Shown: positions 1 through 11,017 of the stretch, piece by piece
Numbering within the stretch: the stretch's first letter is position 1
Layout of the letters: each line of letters starts with the position of its first letter
NCBI RefSeq assembly: GCF_033978795.1
Contig: NC_084616.1
Span: 79,543,888 to 79,607,887 of the forward strand
Source: Nerophis ophidion
Taxonomy: Eukaryota; Chordata; Actinopteri; Syngnathiformes; Syngnathidae
Direction: 5' to 3'
Length of the DNA: 64,000 bases
The notes under the pieces: generated by a model
Told to the model about the DNA's origin: nothing
Database searches by the model: none
Seen by the model: the letters and a program-made list of their open reading frames with translations, nothing else
Program-made: the position numbers and the translations under genes

Positions 1-262
1 ATAAAAAATGTATTCAAAAGTTATTTTTATACTGTTTCAGTGTTGACATTTTATTATTTATCTTCAAATATTTTCTCTTTTTAACATCACTGTATCTGCA
101 CAAATTACTTTTTGGCATATCCTTGGTGTATGTGGGTAACTTTTTTTAGCTTTAGAGAAGAGCTATGTTGATATTGTTTCAATCATTTTTGGTTGATGAT
201 ATTTAATTCAACTAACTAGTATTAAACATATTAACAGTCGATACATTTTAATGGTTTTTCCA

Positions 263-440
263 TTCGACCTGGGCGATATGGTCTAAAAATTAAATCTCAG
301 ATTTTTACTTTTTTTTTTTAACAAAAAAATAGCTTTTTACCCCCTACTTTTTAAAGAATCTTTGAATACAAATGACAGAGATAATTCAAAACAAGTGTTT
401 CTTTTATTTGATCAAAAAGTAGTAGTTTGAAATGACACTG
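263..440. repeat. fragment of hAT-like MITE
   Basis: The stretch beginning cgacctgggcgatatggtct, followed by AT-rich sequence, resembles the end of a common fish hAT-type MITE (usual form: ggctgggcgatatggcc). I cannot define a second terminus or a target duplication. The first 260 bases of the window are AT-rich and show nothing else I can name. Confidence 0.3.
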
Positions 441-504
441 CATACAGTGCATCGTGTTCTTAGTAAATCCTAATTTGAATAATGTTGTTTTTCTACCGAG
501 GATG

Positions 505-580
505 TCGTTGTGGTTTCTGCAGCCCTTTGAGACACTAGTGATTTAGGGCTATATAAATAAACATTGATTGATTGATTAAT
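505..580 (+). repeat. L2-like LINE 3' tail fragment
   Basis: Contains gagacactagtgatttaggg then ctatataaataaacattgat and a GATT-repeat tail. This is the typical 3' end of L2-type fish LINEs, heavily 5'-truncated. It probably inserted independently of the SINE that follows at 643. Confidence 0.5.
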
Positions 581-642
581 TTTTAGAATAAATATACATG
601 TGTACTTTTTATGAAATAATAAATAAAAAAAAAATGGGGAAA

Positions 643-908
643 TAAATGGGTTGTACTTGTATTGCGCTTTTCTACCTCCAAGGTACTCAAAGCGCTTTGA
701 CACTACTTCCACATTTACCCATTCACACACACATTCACACACTGATGGAGGGAGCTGCCATGCAAGGCGCTAACCAGCACCCATCAGGAGCAAGGGTGAA
801 GTGTCTTGCTCAGGACACAACGGACGTGACGAGGTTGGTACTAAGTAGGGATTGAACCAGGGACCCTCGGGTTTCGCACGGCCACTCTCCCACTGCACCA
901 CGCCGTCC
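643..908 (-). repeat. tRNA-derived SINE with L2-type tail, minus strand
   Basis: Read on the minus strand it begins GGACGGCGTGGTGCAGTGGG, has a pol III B-box-like motif (ggttcaatccc), then a body including ttgtgtcctgagcaagacac, and ends in a tail with aaagcgctttgagtacctt. A closely similar copy occurs at 25112-25381. The same 'gcaagacact' body motif is also in the SINEs at 1656, 2297 and 31329, so these are related subfamilies. It is an intronic insertion with no coding capacity. Confidence 0.75.
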
Positions 909-1254
909 GAGCTTCCTTTGGGAAGCAATACTTTTGTCTTGAATAAAATACTTGTTCACAAAAATATACCATTGCACGTTTCATGCAAATAAATAATCAT
1001 CTCCAACATTGTGATTAATGTGAAAACTTAAAACTTCTGTCTTGAACTGATTATTTCTGTGAATGGAAATGTAGTTTTATACATTGTATGCAAATAATTA
1101 GTCAAGTAAAACATTGATAAGACTGTATAAAATAGTTTCAGTAAGTGAATGAAGGCAGGCTTTTTCATTCACACATCTTGGCAGTGTGCGGGGCGACTGC
1201 TTTAGTGATTGCTCTGTTCATCATGCTTCTTTCTCATCATACATGGTATCGTTA

Positions 1255-1480
1255 TACCATACTTGCCAACTCTCCCGGATTTTCCGGGAGACTCCTAAAA
1301 TTCAGCGCCTTTCCCGAAAATCTCCCGACACAAATTTTCTCCCGAAATTCAGGCACGGCTGGAGGCCACGCCCCCTCCAGCTCCATGCGGACCTGAGTGA
1401 GGACAGCCTGTTTTCACGTCCACTTTCCCACAATATAAACAGCGTGTCTGCCCAATGACGTTATAACTGTGAAATGATCG
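1255..1480 (+). repeat. fragment of a DNA transposon with 'ctcccgg' terminus
   Basis: Starts atacttgccaactctcccgg and continues with repeated cccgaaaatctcccg motifs, then a cacgccccctccagc segment. This is the left end of a common fish DNA element as I remember it. The right terminus is not visible, so it is truncated near the SINE at 1656. Between 909 and 1254 I see only AT-rich unique sequence. Confidence 0.4.
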
Positions 1481-1655
1481 AGGGCGAGTTCTTGGTCTTA
1501 TGTGGGTTTATTGTTAGACAGTTTCATTAACGTCCTCCCAGCGCGGTAACAACACACAACAACAGCAGTCACGTTTTCGTCTACCGTAAAGCTGTTCGTC
1601 TGCCGTAAACAGCAATGTTGTGACACTCTTAAACAGGACAATACTGCCATCTGTA

Positions 1656-1899
1656 GGGCGGTGTAGCTCGGTTGGTAGAGTGGCCGTGCCAGCAACTTGA
1701 GGGGTTGCAGGTTCGATCCCCGCTTCCGCCATCCTAGATACTGCCGTTGTGTCCTTGGGCAAGACACTTTACCCACCTGCTCCCAGTGCCACCCACACTG
1801 GTTTAAATGTAACTTAGATATTGGGTTTCACTATGTGAAGTGCTTTGAGTCACTTGAGAAAAAGCGCTATATAAATATAATTCACTTCACTTCACTTCA
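1656..1899 (+). repeat. tRNA-derived SINE, plus strand
   Basis: The head gggcggtgtagctcggttgg, with tagctcggttggtagagt as A box and ggttcgatcccc as B box, is tRNA-like. The body gttgtgtccttgggcaagac follows, then the tail tttgagtcacttgagaaaaa, gcgctatataaatataattc and a (TTCAC) repeat. Related copies are at 2297-2521 and 31329-31535. The terminal gcgctatataaat is shared with L2-type LINE tails such as the one at 59505-59520. It is not a functional tRNA gene because the acceptor stem cannot close. Confidence 0.8.
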
Positions 1900-1937
1900 T
1901 CTACTGTACATGCATATGTGACAATAACATCTTCGGC

Positions 1938-2091
1938 AGGGGTCACCAACCTCTTTGAAACCAAGAGCTACTTCTTGGGTACTGATTAATGCAAAGGTCT
2001 ACCAGTTTGATACACACTTAAATAAATTGCCAGAAATAGCTAATTTGCTCTCAATTTACCTTTAACTCTGTTATTATTAATAGTTAATAAT
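1938..2091 (+). repeat. hAT-like MITE left end
   Basis: Begins caggggtcaccaacctcttt, a standard hAT-type terminus, followed by gaaaccaagagctacttctt. No right terminus is clear because SINE fragments interrupt the region. Confidence 0.4.
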
Positions 2092-2198
2092 ATGCGATGA
2101 GATGGCGACTTGTGTAGGGTGTACACCGCCTTCCGCCCGATTGTAGCGCCCCCCGTGACCCCAAAAGGGGAATAAGCGGTAGAAAATGGATGGATGGA
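2092..2198 (+). repeat. 3' part of the GGATGG-tailed SINE
   Basis: Contains gatgagatggcgacttgtgt, ccgccttccgcccgattgta and aataagcggtagaaaatgga with (GGAT)n. This is a 5'-truncated copy of the SINE seen complete at 10371-10753. Confidence 0.75.
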
Positions 2199-2296
2199 TA
2201 TTCTAACTAAACAAATATTTTTTTGCTTGCCATAAGCTTAATTCTTTTTTAAAATAAATGCAGATAATCAACATTGAAATGTATACGTTTTAACCA

Positions 2297-2521
2297 GGGG
2301 AGGTATAGCTCGGTTGGTAGAGCGACCGTGCCGGCAACTTGAGGGTTGCAGGTTCGATCCCCACTTGCACCATCCTAGTCACTGCCGTTGTGTCCTTGGG
2401 CAAGACACTTTACGCACATCCTCCCAGTGCCACCCACACTAGTTTTAATTGTAACTTAGATATTGGGTTTCACTATATAAAGCGCTTTGAGTCACTATAT
2501 AAATATAATTCACTTCACTTC
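2297..2521 (+). repeat. tRNA-derived SINE, plus strand
   Basis: Second copy of the 1656 family: head ggtatagctcggttggtaga, B box ggttcgatcccc, body gttgtgtccttgggcaagac, tail gcgctttgagtcactatata and TTCACTTCA. A deletion relative to 1656-1899 has shortened the tail. Sequence from 2522 to about 2830 is AT-rich and has an end (aaagtgtgtccaaactgtac) that resembles another MITE terminus. Confidence 0.75.
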
Positions 2522-2829
2522 AAACAAGTGGTACGTGTGTTCTTATGAGCTGTACGCCAAAGAATCACTTAATATAGAATTAAAAAAATGCCAAGAATGT
2601 GCAAAGCAGTAATGAGAGCAAAAGGTGGCTATTTAGAAGAAACTGGAAAATTAAACATGTTTTCAGTTATTTCACCTTTTTTGTTAAGTACATAACTCCA
2701 CGTGTTCATTCATTGTTTTGATGCCTTCATCGACAATCTACAATGTAAATAGTCATGAAAATAAAGAAAATCCATTGAATGAGGAGAAAGTGTGTCCAAA
2801 CTGTACATGATTAATGAGCAAACCTTTCC

Positions 2830-3571
2830 TTTTTGTGGTTAATCACATGAGTTAACTTGTTATTTTTGACAGCCCTAACATACGCGCACACATTTTTTTC
2901 ACACGACTGTATGACAGGAGTTATTGAGACTGAGAAATAATCTAAAGTATCCACCTTTTCACAAGCCCCTCACCTGTTGACACATCCTGTTAGCGGCGCC
3001 CCTGACAACTGAGCTCCTCTGAGTTTGTGTAACAGAATGCAGTGCACTCTAAATATATATACGGCGGCGCAGCGGGTCCACGGGTCAAATGCATAAACAA
3101 ACATGGTTACAGCTTAACAGGGTCAAAGGGGGAAGGTTTTAGTTCATGCCATGTGTTGTTGGAACCAAATACAGTATTTTTATGATCCGTTCACTGCAGA
3201 GTAAAAGTATCAGTGACGTGCGGTGCTTCATTGTGTGCAGTGTGTCCTTGCAGCAGGGACTCTGGATTATTAGGATTAATATCACAAGGCCCAACGACAG
3301 CGGTCACAGCTTGCTACAACTCAGCTCATTCATCAAAGCACTGCCTCATTCTCTTTGATGCTCGTGTGTCTTAACCTCTGCAAGAATCATTTAAGTAACG
3401 GGATGGACATAATGTCCTCACCTCTGGGGAACACACTTTATTAGTTGAATTGAATCACAGGGTATATTATTGGCCTCCACACTCGTTCCCGTGCTGATAG
3501 TTACAGTTGAACTATCATGTTTTTTCTCTCTCTATGCTAAGGAGATAACATCCCTATTTATTTTATTGCAG
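2830..3571 (+). other. intronic sequence upstream of the first visible rere exon
   Basis: I recognise no mobile element here apart from weak AT-rich remnants. It contains a GC-richer part (2990-3110) and ends in the branch-point/polypyrimidine region of exon 3572-3668. The upstream rere exon that should end in the first base of the split codon was not found between 1 and 3571. Confidence 0.5.
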
Positions 3572-3668
3572 ATTCTGGACGAGAGCTGGTTATCACAGAC
3601 CCAGTGGTCAGGAGTCGAGAGCTCTTCATCTCTGACTATGTGGACACTTACCATGCTGCTGCTCTCAG
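3572..3668 (+). CDS. rere: rere internal exon, C-terminal part of BAH domain
   Basis: Internal coding exon of RERE (atrophin-2), a nuclear transcriptional co-regulator that combines BAH, ELM2, SANT and GATA-finger domains with an atrophin tail. The exon is 97 bp. It follows a pyrimidine-rich acceptor (ttattttattgcag) and ends at ctcag|gtatgc. The first two bases complete a codon begun in an upstream exon outside the window; the frame then reads SGRELVITDPVVRSR, followed by ELFISDYVDTYHAAAL, and ends with two bases of a split Arg codon. These peptides match the conserved C-terminal half of the RERE BAH domain (chromatin and protein binding) as I know it from the vertebrate family. No stop interrupts the frame. 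The intron phase matches the next exon at 6195. Assignment to rerea or rereb cannot be made from this segment. Confidence 0.93.
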
Positions 3669-4108
3669 GTATGCACAAACACTCTCATACTCCGTAGTGT
3701 CCACACACAACTTGTAGGACTTTGTGGCCTACTTTCCATTCTGTTGCAACCATCGAGATTATGCACAGTTCACTTTGCAATATACGTTCTGTTCTTCTGT
3801 TATCGCATTGACCCAAATGTAGGATGGTATTTATTTTCCTTCAAAACATTTGTCTAAGATTTTCAAGCTAGAGATTTACACATGCCGACCAACAGGTGGC
3901 ACCAAACAACATCTCCTCATGCTGGTCAAGGCTTTACTTCTGTGTCAAAACAATAGTAACCTGGAGTCTTGAAACATGTATAGACTTTCTGAAAAAAGTG
4001 TTTTAATAATTCTGCAAATTAGCAAACAATAGAGAATGAGTTGTATTCAGGTAATAGTTAAGTGAGGCAAAATCATTCAACAGTTTTCCCGTAGCATATT
4101 ATATCTAT

Positions 4109-4873
4109 TAGGGCTGCGATTCTTTGGGTGTCCCACGATTCGATTCAATATCGATTCTTGAGGTCCTGCTTCGATTCAAAATCTATTTTTTTTTTCAATT
4201 CAACACAATTCTCGATTCAAAAACAATTTTTTCCCGATTTAAAATAATTCTCTATTTATTCAATACATAGGATTTCAGCAGGATCTACCCCAGTCTGCTG
4301 ACATGCAAGCAAAGTAGTAGATTTTTGTAAAAAGCTTTTATAAGTAAAGGACAATGTTTTATCAACTGATTGCAATAATGTACATTTGTTTTAACTATTA
4401 AACGAACCAAAAATATGACTTATTTTATCTTTGTGAAAATATTGAACACAGTGTGTTGTCAAGCTTATGAGATGCGATGCAAGTATAAGCCACTGTGACA
4501 CTGTTGTTCTTTTTTTTATTTTTATAAATGTCTAATGATAATATCAATGAGGGATTTTTAATCATTGCTATGCTGAAATTATAACTAATATTGATACCGT
4601 TGTTGATAATATAATTTTTTTCACTACTTTTGGTTTGTTCTGTGTTGTGTTTGTGTCTCCTCAATTGCTCTGTTTATTGCAGTTCTGAGTGTTGCTGGGT
4701 CAGGTTTGGTTTTGGAATTGGATTGCATTTTTATGGTATTGCTGTGGATTGTTTTGTTGGATTGATAAAAAAGTAAAATAAAAATCGATTTTTAAAAAAA
4801 TGAGAATCGATTCAGAATCGCACGACCTGAGAATCGCGATTCAAATTCGAATCGTTTTTTCCCCACACCCCTA
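4109..4873. mobile_element. complete hAT-type MITE with perfect 8-bp TSD
   Basis: Starts tagggctgcgattctttggg and ends tcgttttttccccacaccccta. Imperfect terminal inverted repeats carry many 'gattcgattc' and 'cgattctt' motifs. It is flanked on both sides by atatctat (4101-4108 and 4874-4881), an 8-bp target duplication as expected for hAT transposition. It has no coding capacity. Other copies are at 6669-7398 and 48642-54798. The intact duplication suggests a fairly recent insertion in the rere intron 3669-6194. Confidence 0.9.
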
Positions 4874-5157
4874 ATATCTATCCAGCAAGATGTTTTGTCT
4901 GTAATGTTGTCTTAAATGTTTCCAAAAACTGAAAAAGAGGGCTGCTCTTATATATTTCAGGTTACTAGGCAGCTAGGAAAAAGTAATTTGCATCACTTTC
5001 TCTCACCGTGTCTCCATTTTCACTTGGTTATCATTATATTGTTCCTGTCTGCTACCCTTCTGTGCAGTGTTATGCTAATAATGAAACTTTCGGTTAGAAT
5101 ATGCAACCTTGCTTGACAAAAGTGTAGTTTCCACTATTCTAAATGGGAATGTATGAG

Positions 5158-5592
5158 TAGGCCTGGGCTGATAACACATTTTGCTCTACGATATATTGAC
5201 CTACAAATTATTGCCAATAATTGATATTATTGTGAATAATATTTTGAGACCAAATTAACCACTGATGTAATGATACTACATACCGTAATAATGATGAAAA
5301 TATACTCTTTCTAATGCCATAATGTTGCATTTCTTGTACATTTTAACATTGTAATTGAAATGTAGAGTTTTAAATCTACAGGTTAAATAAAACAAATACA
5401 AATAAAATAAACTCTGGAAGCAAAACGTTGCACTTGAATTAAAATCACAACCAAAAGCAATAAACGTGGTTCTGTCTCTGGTAAGGAAGGGGTGAGGGAC
5501 CCTCAAACCAAAACAATAAATTAAAAAGCTAAATAAAATATTGACAAATATTGAACATGTAGGCAGAGGTAGAGTTGTACATTACTTAACTG
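5158..5592 (+). repeat. non-autonomous DNA element, copy 1
   Basis: Starts near taggcctgggctgataacac and includes gagaccaaattaaccactga and ttgaacatgtaggcagaggt. The reverse complement of the same sequence is found at 36985-37310, so this is a dispersed repeat. The first terminus resembles a hAT-type 'ggcctgggc' end. From 5593 to 6194 (before the exon) I see AT-rich unique sequence with poly-T and poly-A runs. Confidence 0.55.
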
Positions 5593-6194
5593 ACAATCAA
5601 GTTGGGACCTTTTCAAAACAAACGTGCAGAGTAAGAGTATAAACACACCACAGTATAAGCAGATATATTAACAGGCCATATGCAGAAACAACTTTAGTGT
5701 GGCATATTCTGAGCAAGGAACACCAACATAACATGACAACATGACAAATGTCTGTCATACGCTTGCAGAGTTTTTTGAAATGTTTTTTTTTTTTTTCAAA
5801 AATGACTGCACCTGAAGTTAAAAAAAAAAAAAATCTACAGCAACACTTTAGCTACACAAATAAAATTATGAAAAACAATTGAAACTGCCAAAAAGGAGAG
5901 GACTTAAAGGGGTGCTAGAGGAACGACTCAATTATGTAAAAAGGTTTGGACCAAGTTCCAAATTCCACTGGATCACTATTGTTTTTAGGAATTTGCTGCA
6001 AAATTGTTTGTCCCACAAGTTTTGAAGTGAACCTGGGGTCTCTGGTATGGTGTCAATCCCGGGACAGATTTAGCCTCCTGGCCGCTAGTTGAATATCCCT
6101 GATCTACAGTGTAACTCATTGATACTTTTACTTCCTACTAGTTAGCCACTTTATAAAGTACCGGTGTCTGATATGTTTGTCTGCTCTTCTACAG

Positions 6195-6299
6195 GGGGAA
6201 ATGCAACATTTCGCATTTCTCCGACATTTTTGCTGCCAGGGAATTTAAAGCCCGCATTGACTCATTTTTCTACATCCTCGGATACAACCCAGAGACTAG
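6195..6299 (+). CDS. rere: rere internal exon, end of BAH domain
   Basis: Internal rere exon of 105 bp, bounded by cttctacag and by actag|gtaagc. Its first base completes the Arg codon split with exon 3572-3668, so the join reads ALRGKCNISHFSDIFAAR, then EFKARIDSFFYILGYNPET, and ends again with AG of a split Arg codon. This is the last part of the RERE BAH domain; the Phe/Tyr-rich FFYILGYNPET segment is a strong family signature. Because the exon ends in the same phase as the alternative exon at 13511-13545, both can splice to the exon at 24037 without changing frame. The intron that follows is about 17.7 kb and is filled mainly with mobile elements. Confidence 0.95.
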
Positions 6300-6414
6300 G
6301 TAAGCAGCTTAATTTTCTTCTATCAATCCTTATCCGGGCACTTACTGTATTATTAAATCAATTAAACAATGTGGATGGCGATCATGAACAATTACACATG
6401 CATTACATATAGGC

Positions 6415-6465
6415 TCCAGTCACCCTCGCGACCCCGAGAGCTGTAGAAAATGGATGGATGGACAT
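6415..6465 (+). repeat. fragment of GGATGG-tailed SINE
   Basis: Only the 3' end is present: ggctccagtcaccctcgcga and gtagaaaatggatggatgga. Confidence 0.6.
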
Positions 6466-6557
6466 ATTGATTTATAGAGGCTGCACAGACCTCACACTCA
6501 GCAGGTTGAGGGTTCGTATGTTGGTTTTGGACCATAAGTAAGGATGTGTACAGAGGT

Positions 6558-6663
<106 letters not shown>

Positions 6664-6668
6664 TATAT

Positions 6669-7395
6669 TAGGGCTGTGAATCATTGGGTGTCCCACGATT
6701 CGATTCAATATCGATTCTTGGGGTCACGATTCGATAATATATCGATTTTTTTCGATTTGATTAGATTCTCGATTCAAAAACAATATTTTTCCGATTCAAA
6801 ACGATTCTGTATTCATTCAATACATAGGATTTCAGCAGGATGCTAGCAGAGTAGTAGATTTTTTTTTTAAAAAAGCTTTTATAATTGTAAAGGACAATGT
6901 TTTATCAACTGATTACAATAATGTAAATTTGTTTTAACCATTAAATGAACCAAAAATATGACTTATTTTATCTTTATGAAACTATTGGACACAGTGTGTT
7001 GTCAAGCTTATGAGATGCGATGCAAGTGTAAGCCACTGTGACACTATTGTTCTTTTTTATTATTTTTATAAATGTCTAATGATAATGTCAGTGAGGGATT
7101 TTTAATCACTGCTATGCTGAAATTATAATTAATATTGATACTGTTGTTGATAATATTCATTTTTGTTTCATTACTTTTGGTTTGTTCTGTGTCGTGTTTG
7201 TCTCCTCAATTGCTCTGTTTATAGCAGTTCTTAGCGTTGCTGGGTCAGGTTTGGTTTTGGAATTGGATTGCATTGTTATGGTATTGCTGTGTAGTGGTTT
7301 GTTCGATTGATGAAAAAATAAATAAAATAAAAATAAAAAATCAATTTTTTTAAAATGAGAATCGATTCTGAATTGCACAACGTAAACGATTCGAA

Positions 7396-7398
<3 letters not shown>
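6669..7398. mobile_element. hAT-type MITE, same family as 4109-4873
   Basis: Starts tagggctgtgaatcattggg and follows the 4109-4873 copy through gtgttgtcaagcttatgaga to atcgattctgaattgcacaa. The right terminus is lost into the AT microsatellite at about 7398, so no target duplication can be seen. Both flanks are (TA)n. Confidence 0.85.
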
Positions 7399-7441
<43 letters not shown>

Positions 7442-7492
7442 TATATATATTAGGGGTGGGCAAATTAATGTGTTAATTACGAGTTAATTCAT

Positions 7493-7536
<44 letters not shown>

Positions 7537-7552
7537 TATATTTATATATATG

Positions 7553-7589
<37 letters not shown>
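7399..7589. repeat. AT microsatellite with embedded MITE-end fragment
   Basis: TA repeats (7399-7450 and 7493-7589) flank a 45-bp copy of the left end of the next element (taggggtgggcaaattaatg at 7451). That partial copy duplicates the first bases of the complete element beginning at 7590. Confidence 0.85.
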
Positions 7590-7592
<3 letters not shown>

Positions 7593-8811
7593 GGGTGGGC
7601 AAATTAATGCGTTAATTACGAGTTAACTCATCAATCTATTAACGCCGACAATTATTTTATCGCACATTTGCGTATGTTGTTTACATGCTTTTATTTTGTT
7701 AACGCCTTTTCTTAACAAGATGGTTGCGCCTGGACGGATTTCGGCGTCGAGGGGCTCTTGGTAAAGATGCAACATTTGGCAAAAATATCGGACAATTCTG
7801 AAAATTTCACGGCTGGCTTACAGCGTGGTCACTCCGGGATCACTTACGACCGCCAGACAATTCTGAATGTGGATAGATCGGGCCGTTTTGGACTGAATGA
7901 CGCGTGCTTGCTAGACCGGCTAGCTAGTATGGGAATACTTTGCCGGCTACATCCAGCAGCCTGTGAAGCAGCGGAGTATATGTGTTATCTGTTTATTTAT
8001 GAATAATGCAGACGAGGCGTGTTGGCTGAGTTCTTAACGTTTGCTCTCAGAGCGTGCATATCACAACATACAAGATGCCGTCATGGCGACACAACCTATA
8101 CCGGGCTACCGCGCATGCTCGTCACTCCTGTTTCATGCTGGGTAGGGTAGTTCTTTTTTTCCATGGCTCATAACATCACAATATAGTACCATGTATATGA
8201 TGCGTTCAGTTTATCAAAGCACCAAGCAAACAATCGGAAAACTCCCATCATATCAATTCCTAGATATGGTCGTAATTATTTTAAGAGCACTACGCATAAT
8301 AAACACAACATTATCAATATTGCTACTATGGATAATTTGATCAAAAATTCCCTAAAACAGCCCACTACCTATAATATAGGTTTTTTAAACATAAGATACC
8401 TGATAAAAAAAATGTTTCTGCTGTTACCTCAGAAATTGCCTGTTCGGATGTTATGATTGTGGCTCTGAGATTTGTATGTAGATTATATTTATTTCCCATA
8501 ACAAACAGGATAACTTAAATACCCTGGCAGTGGCAATAAGCTTAAATGTTTGTATTTACATTTTTTGAGTTGATTTTCATAAAATATGCTATTTAACTGC
8601 TACTGTTTAACAAGGACTGATTTAAATTGTGTTTGCACAACAAATGTTTTGGCGCTTATGTTCATGTGGGAGAATATTCCAATAAAGGTGCACTACATAC
8701 TACTTTTGAATTCATTATTGGCCTTTGCGTATACAATGCAGTTAATCGCGATTAATCGAAGAAATAGTGCGATTAACTTCGAATAATTTTTTTAATCGTT
8801 GCCCAGCCCTA
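7590..8811. mobile_element. hAT-like MITE carrying a LINE-like 5' coding remnant
   Basis: Left end taggggtgggcaaattaatg and right end cgttgcccagcccta form inverted termini rich in 'gttaatcg' motifs. The target is TA-repeat DNA, so the duplication is obscured. Inside, after aacaagatggttgcgcc (7714), a + frame ending at 8006 reads SGITYDRQTILNVDRSGRF and then LLDRLASMGILCRL. This resembles the N-terminal leader of fish LINE ORFs (compare YERQELLRIGESV at 11398). Most of the rest is AT-rich and non-coding. The LINE origin of the inner segment is inference from motif similarity. Confidence 0.65.
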
Positions 8812-8842
8812 ATATATATATATATTTATATATATATATGTA

Positions 8843-8898
<56 letters not shown>

Positions 8899-8971
8899 GT
8901 GTGTATAAATATTTGTATGTTTGTATCTATACATGTTTATGTTTGTATCTATACATGTATATGTATGTTTA

Positions 8972-9070
<99 letters not shown>

Positions 9071-9092
9071 ACTATATATATATATCTTTTAA
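8812..9092. repeat. AT-rich microsatellite block
   Basis: Long TA runs (8812-8897, 8960-9092) interrupted by tgtatgtttgtatctataca-type variants near 8905-8965. All reading frames across it are repeat artefacts. From 9093 to 9525 I see unique AT-rich intron, apart from a short (ATA)n run near 9374. Confidence 0.95.
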
Positions 9093-9525
9093 AGACAGTA
9101 GATTTTACCCTAATTAGATGCACTGATAGTATTAAAACTAATAAAGTATTATGTACTATAAAGTAAAGACCACTTGACAGATGTATAATAATATTTAGGT
9201 GGATAATGATCCCACATCTTGGGGACATTGCAAGCTGCATCCAAAAACTTTAAAGTTGCATGTGTTTTCAAAAGTTCCAATCGAATCCAGGCAATCATTA
9301 ATTTTTTTAGTGCATGTAAACATCTTGAGCGTGTGTGTATGATGTTAGGTTGAGGGTGAGACCATTCAGGAATATAATAATAATAATAATAATGAATAAG
9401 TAATATTAAAAACCAAAACGGGTCCACAAAAATATTGTTGATGGCCTCGTGTGCATGCATGTTTCTGTACAGTGACATGTTGTCGGAACCGAAACATCGT
9501 CCAAAAACTTAATTGTTGAGTAGCC

Positions 9526-10788
9526 CAGTGATTTTCAACCACTGTGCCGCAGCACACAGGTGTGCTGTTGGATACAGTCTGATGTGCTGTGGGAGATTAT
9601 ATAATTTCACCTATTTGGGTTAAAAATATTTTATGCAAACAAGTACTTATAATTGGCAAATATAGTGCCGTTGAGTGTCTGTGCTGTCTATAGCTCAGTA
9701 GAGTAACCGTGTAATACTCTTCCATATCAGTTGGTGACAGCAGGTAGCTAATTGCTTTGTAAATGTCCTATCTAATGCTTATACCAAAAATAAACAAATG
9801 GTGAGTGCCCCTAAAAAAGGCACTGAAGCTTAGGGATGGCTATGAAAAACTAAACTAAAACTGAACTGGTTATAGAGTAAACAAAAACAGAATGCTGGAC
9901 AACAGCAAATACTTACAGCGTTTGGAGCAGACGGCGTCCACAAAGTACATCAGTACATGACATGACAATCAACAATTTCAACACAAAGGAGGATAGTCTC
10001 CGCACAACTGAAATAGTCTCGATTGCTCAAACAAAGCAGGTGTGGGAAATAGTGGTCAAAGTAGGACATGAAACTGCTACAGGAAAATACCAACAAAACA
10101 GGAAAAGCCACCAAAATAGGAGCGCAAGACACTACACACAGGAAAACAGCAAAAAACTACAAATAAGTCACGTGTGATGTGACAGGTCGTTAAAAAAAAA
10201 AAAACTACAAATAAGTCACGTGTGATGTGACAGGTCGTTACACCTCCTTTGAGACAAGAGCCATAGTGATGCATGGTTGCTTATGGTTTGAGTTCATATC
10301 CAACACTTGCGAGAACAACTTTTTATTGTCAATATCAACTATCGAGTTTACATTTGTAATGTTTTCTGGAGGCCTTCACGGTGGAAGAAGGGTTAGTGCG
10401 TCTGCCTCACAATACGAAGGTCCTGCATTCTTGGGTTCAATCCCAGGCTCGGGATCTTTCTGCATGGAGTTTGCATGTTCTCCCCGTGAATGCGTGGGTT
10501 CCCTCCGGGTACTCCGGCTTCCTCCCACTTCCAAAGACATGCACCTGGGGATAGGTTGATTGGCAACACTAAATTGGCCCTAGTGTGTGAATGTGACTGT
10601 GAATGTTGTCTGTCTATCTGTGTTGGCCCTGCGATGAGGTGGCGACTTGTCTAGGGTGTAGCCCGCCTTCCGTCCGGTTGGAGCTGAGATAGGCGTCAGC
10701 GCCCTCCGCGACCCCAAAAGGAAATTAGTGGTAGAAAATGGATGGATGGATGGATGTTTTCTGGAACCTTGGGTCTAAAAAGGTTGAA
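9526..10788 (+). mobile_element. hAT-like DNA element interrupted by a SINE
   Basis: Starts cagtgattttcaaccactgt, a hAT-type terminus, and continues with gccgcagcacacaggtgtgc and a long non-coding body. The SINE 10371-10753 is inserted within it; the body resumes as ttctggaaccttgggtctaa and ends aaaaaggttgaacaac, a decayed right terminus. A 49-bp tandem duplication (unit contains aagtcacgtgtgatgtgaca) occupies about 10150-10241. I see no transposase. Confidence 0.6.
10371..10753 (+). mobile_element. complete GGATGG-tailed SINE with 12-bp TSD
   Basis: 383-bp retroposon flanked by atgttttctgga (10359-10370 and 10754-10765). The head has pol III-like boxes (ttagtgcgtctgcc and gggttcaatccc). The body includes cggcttcctcccacttccaa and the tail aaattagtggtagaaaatgg with (GGAT)n. 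Its 3' end resembles the 3' end of the LINE 49783-53129 (gataagcggaagaagatgga in the fragment at 36928), which suggests mobilisation by that LINE. Other near-complete copies are at 33793-34171 and 56727-57110. Confidence 0.85.
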
Positions 10789-11017
10789 CAACATTTTCTA
10801 CCGCTTTTCCCTTTTTGGGGTGGCAGGGGGGTGCTGGACCCTATCTCAGCTGCATTCGGGCGTAAGGTGGTGTACACCCTGGACAAGACGCCACCTCATC
10901 GCAGGGCCAACACAGATAGACATTCACACACCAGGGCCAATTTAGTGTTGCGAGTCAACCTATCCCCAGGTGCATGTTTTTGGCGTTTGGAGGAAACCGG
11001 AGCACGCGGAGGGAACC

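Noticed and set aside
1656..1730. Possible tRNA gene (A and B boxes)
   Set aside because: The head is tRNA-like, but it is followed by a SINE body, repeated at 2297 and 31329, and the acceptor stem does not close. It is a tRNA-derived SINE.
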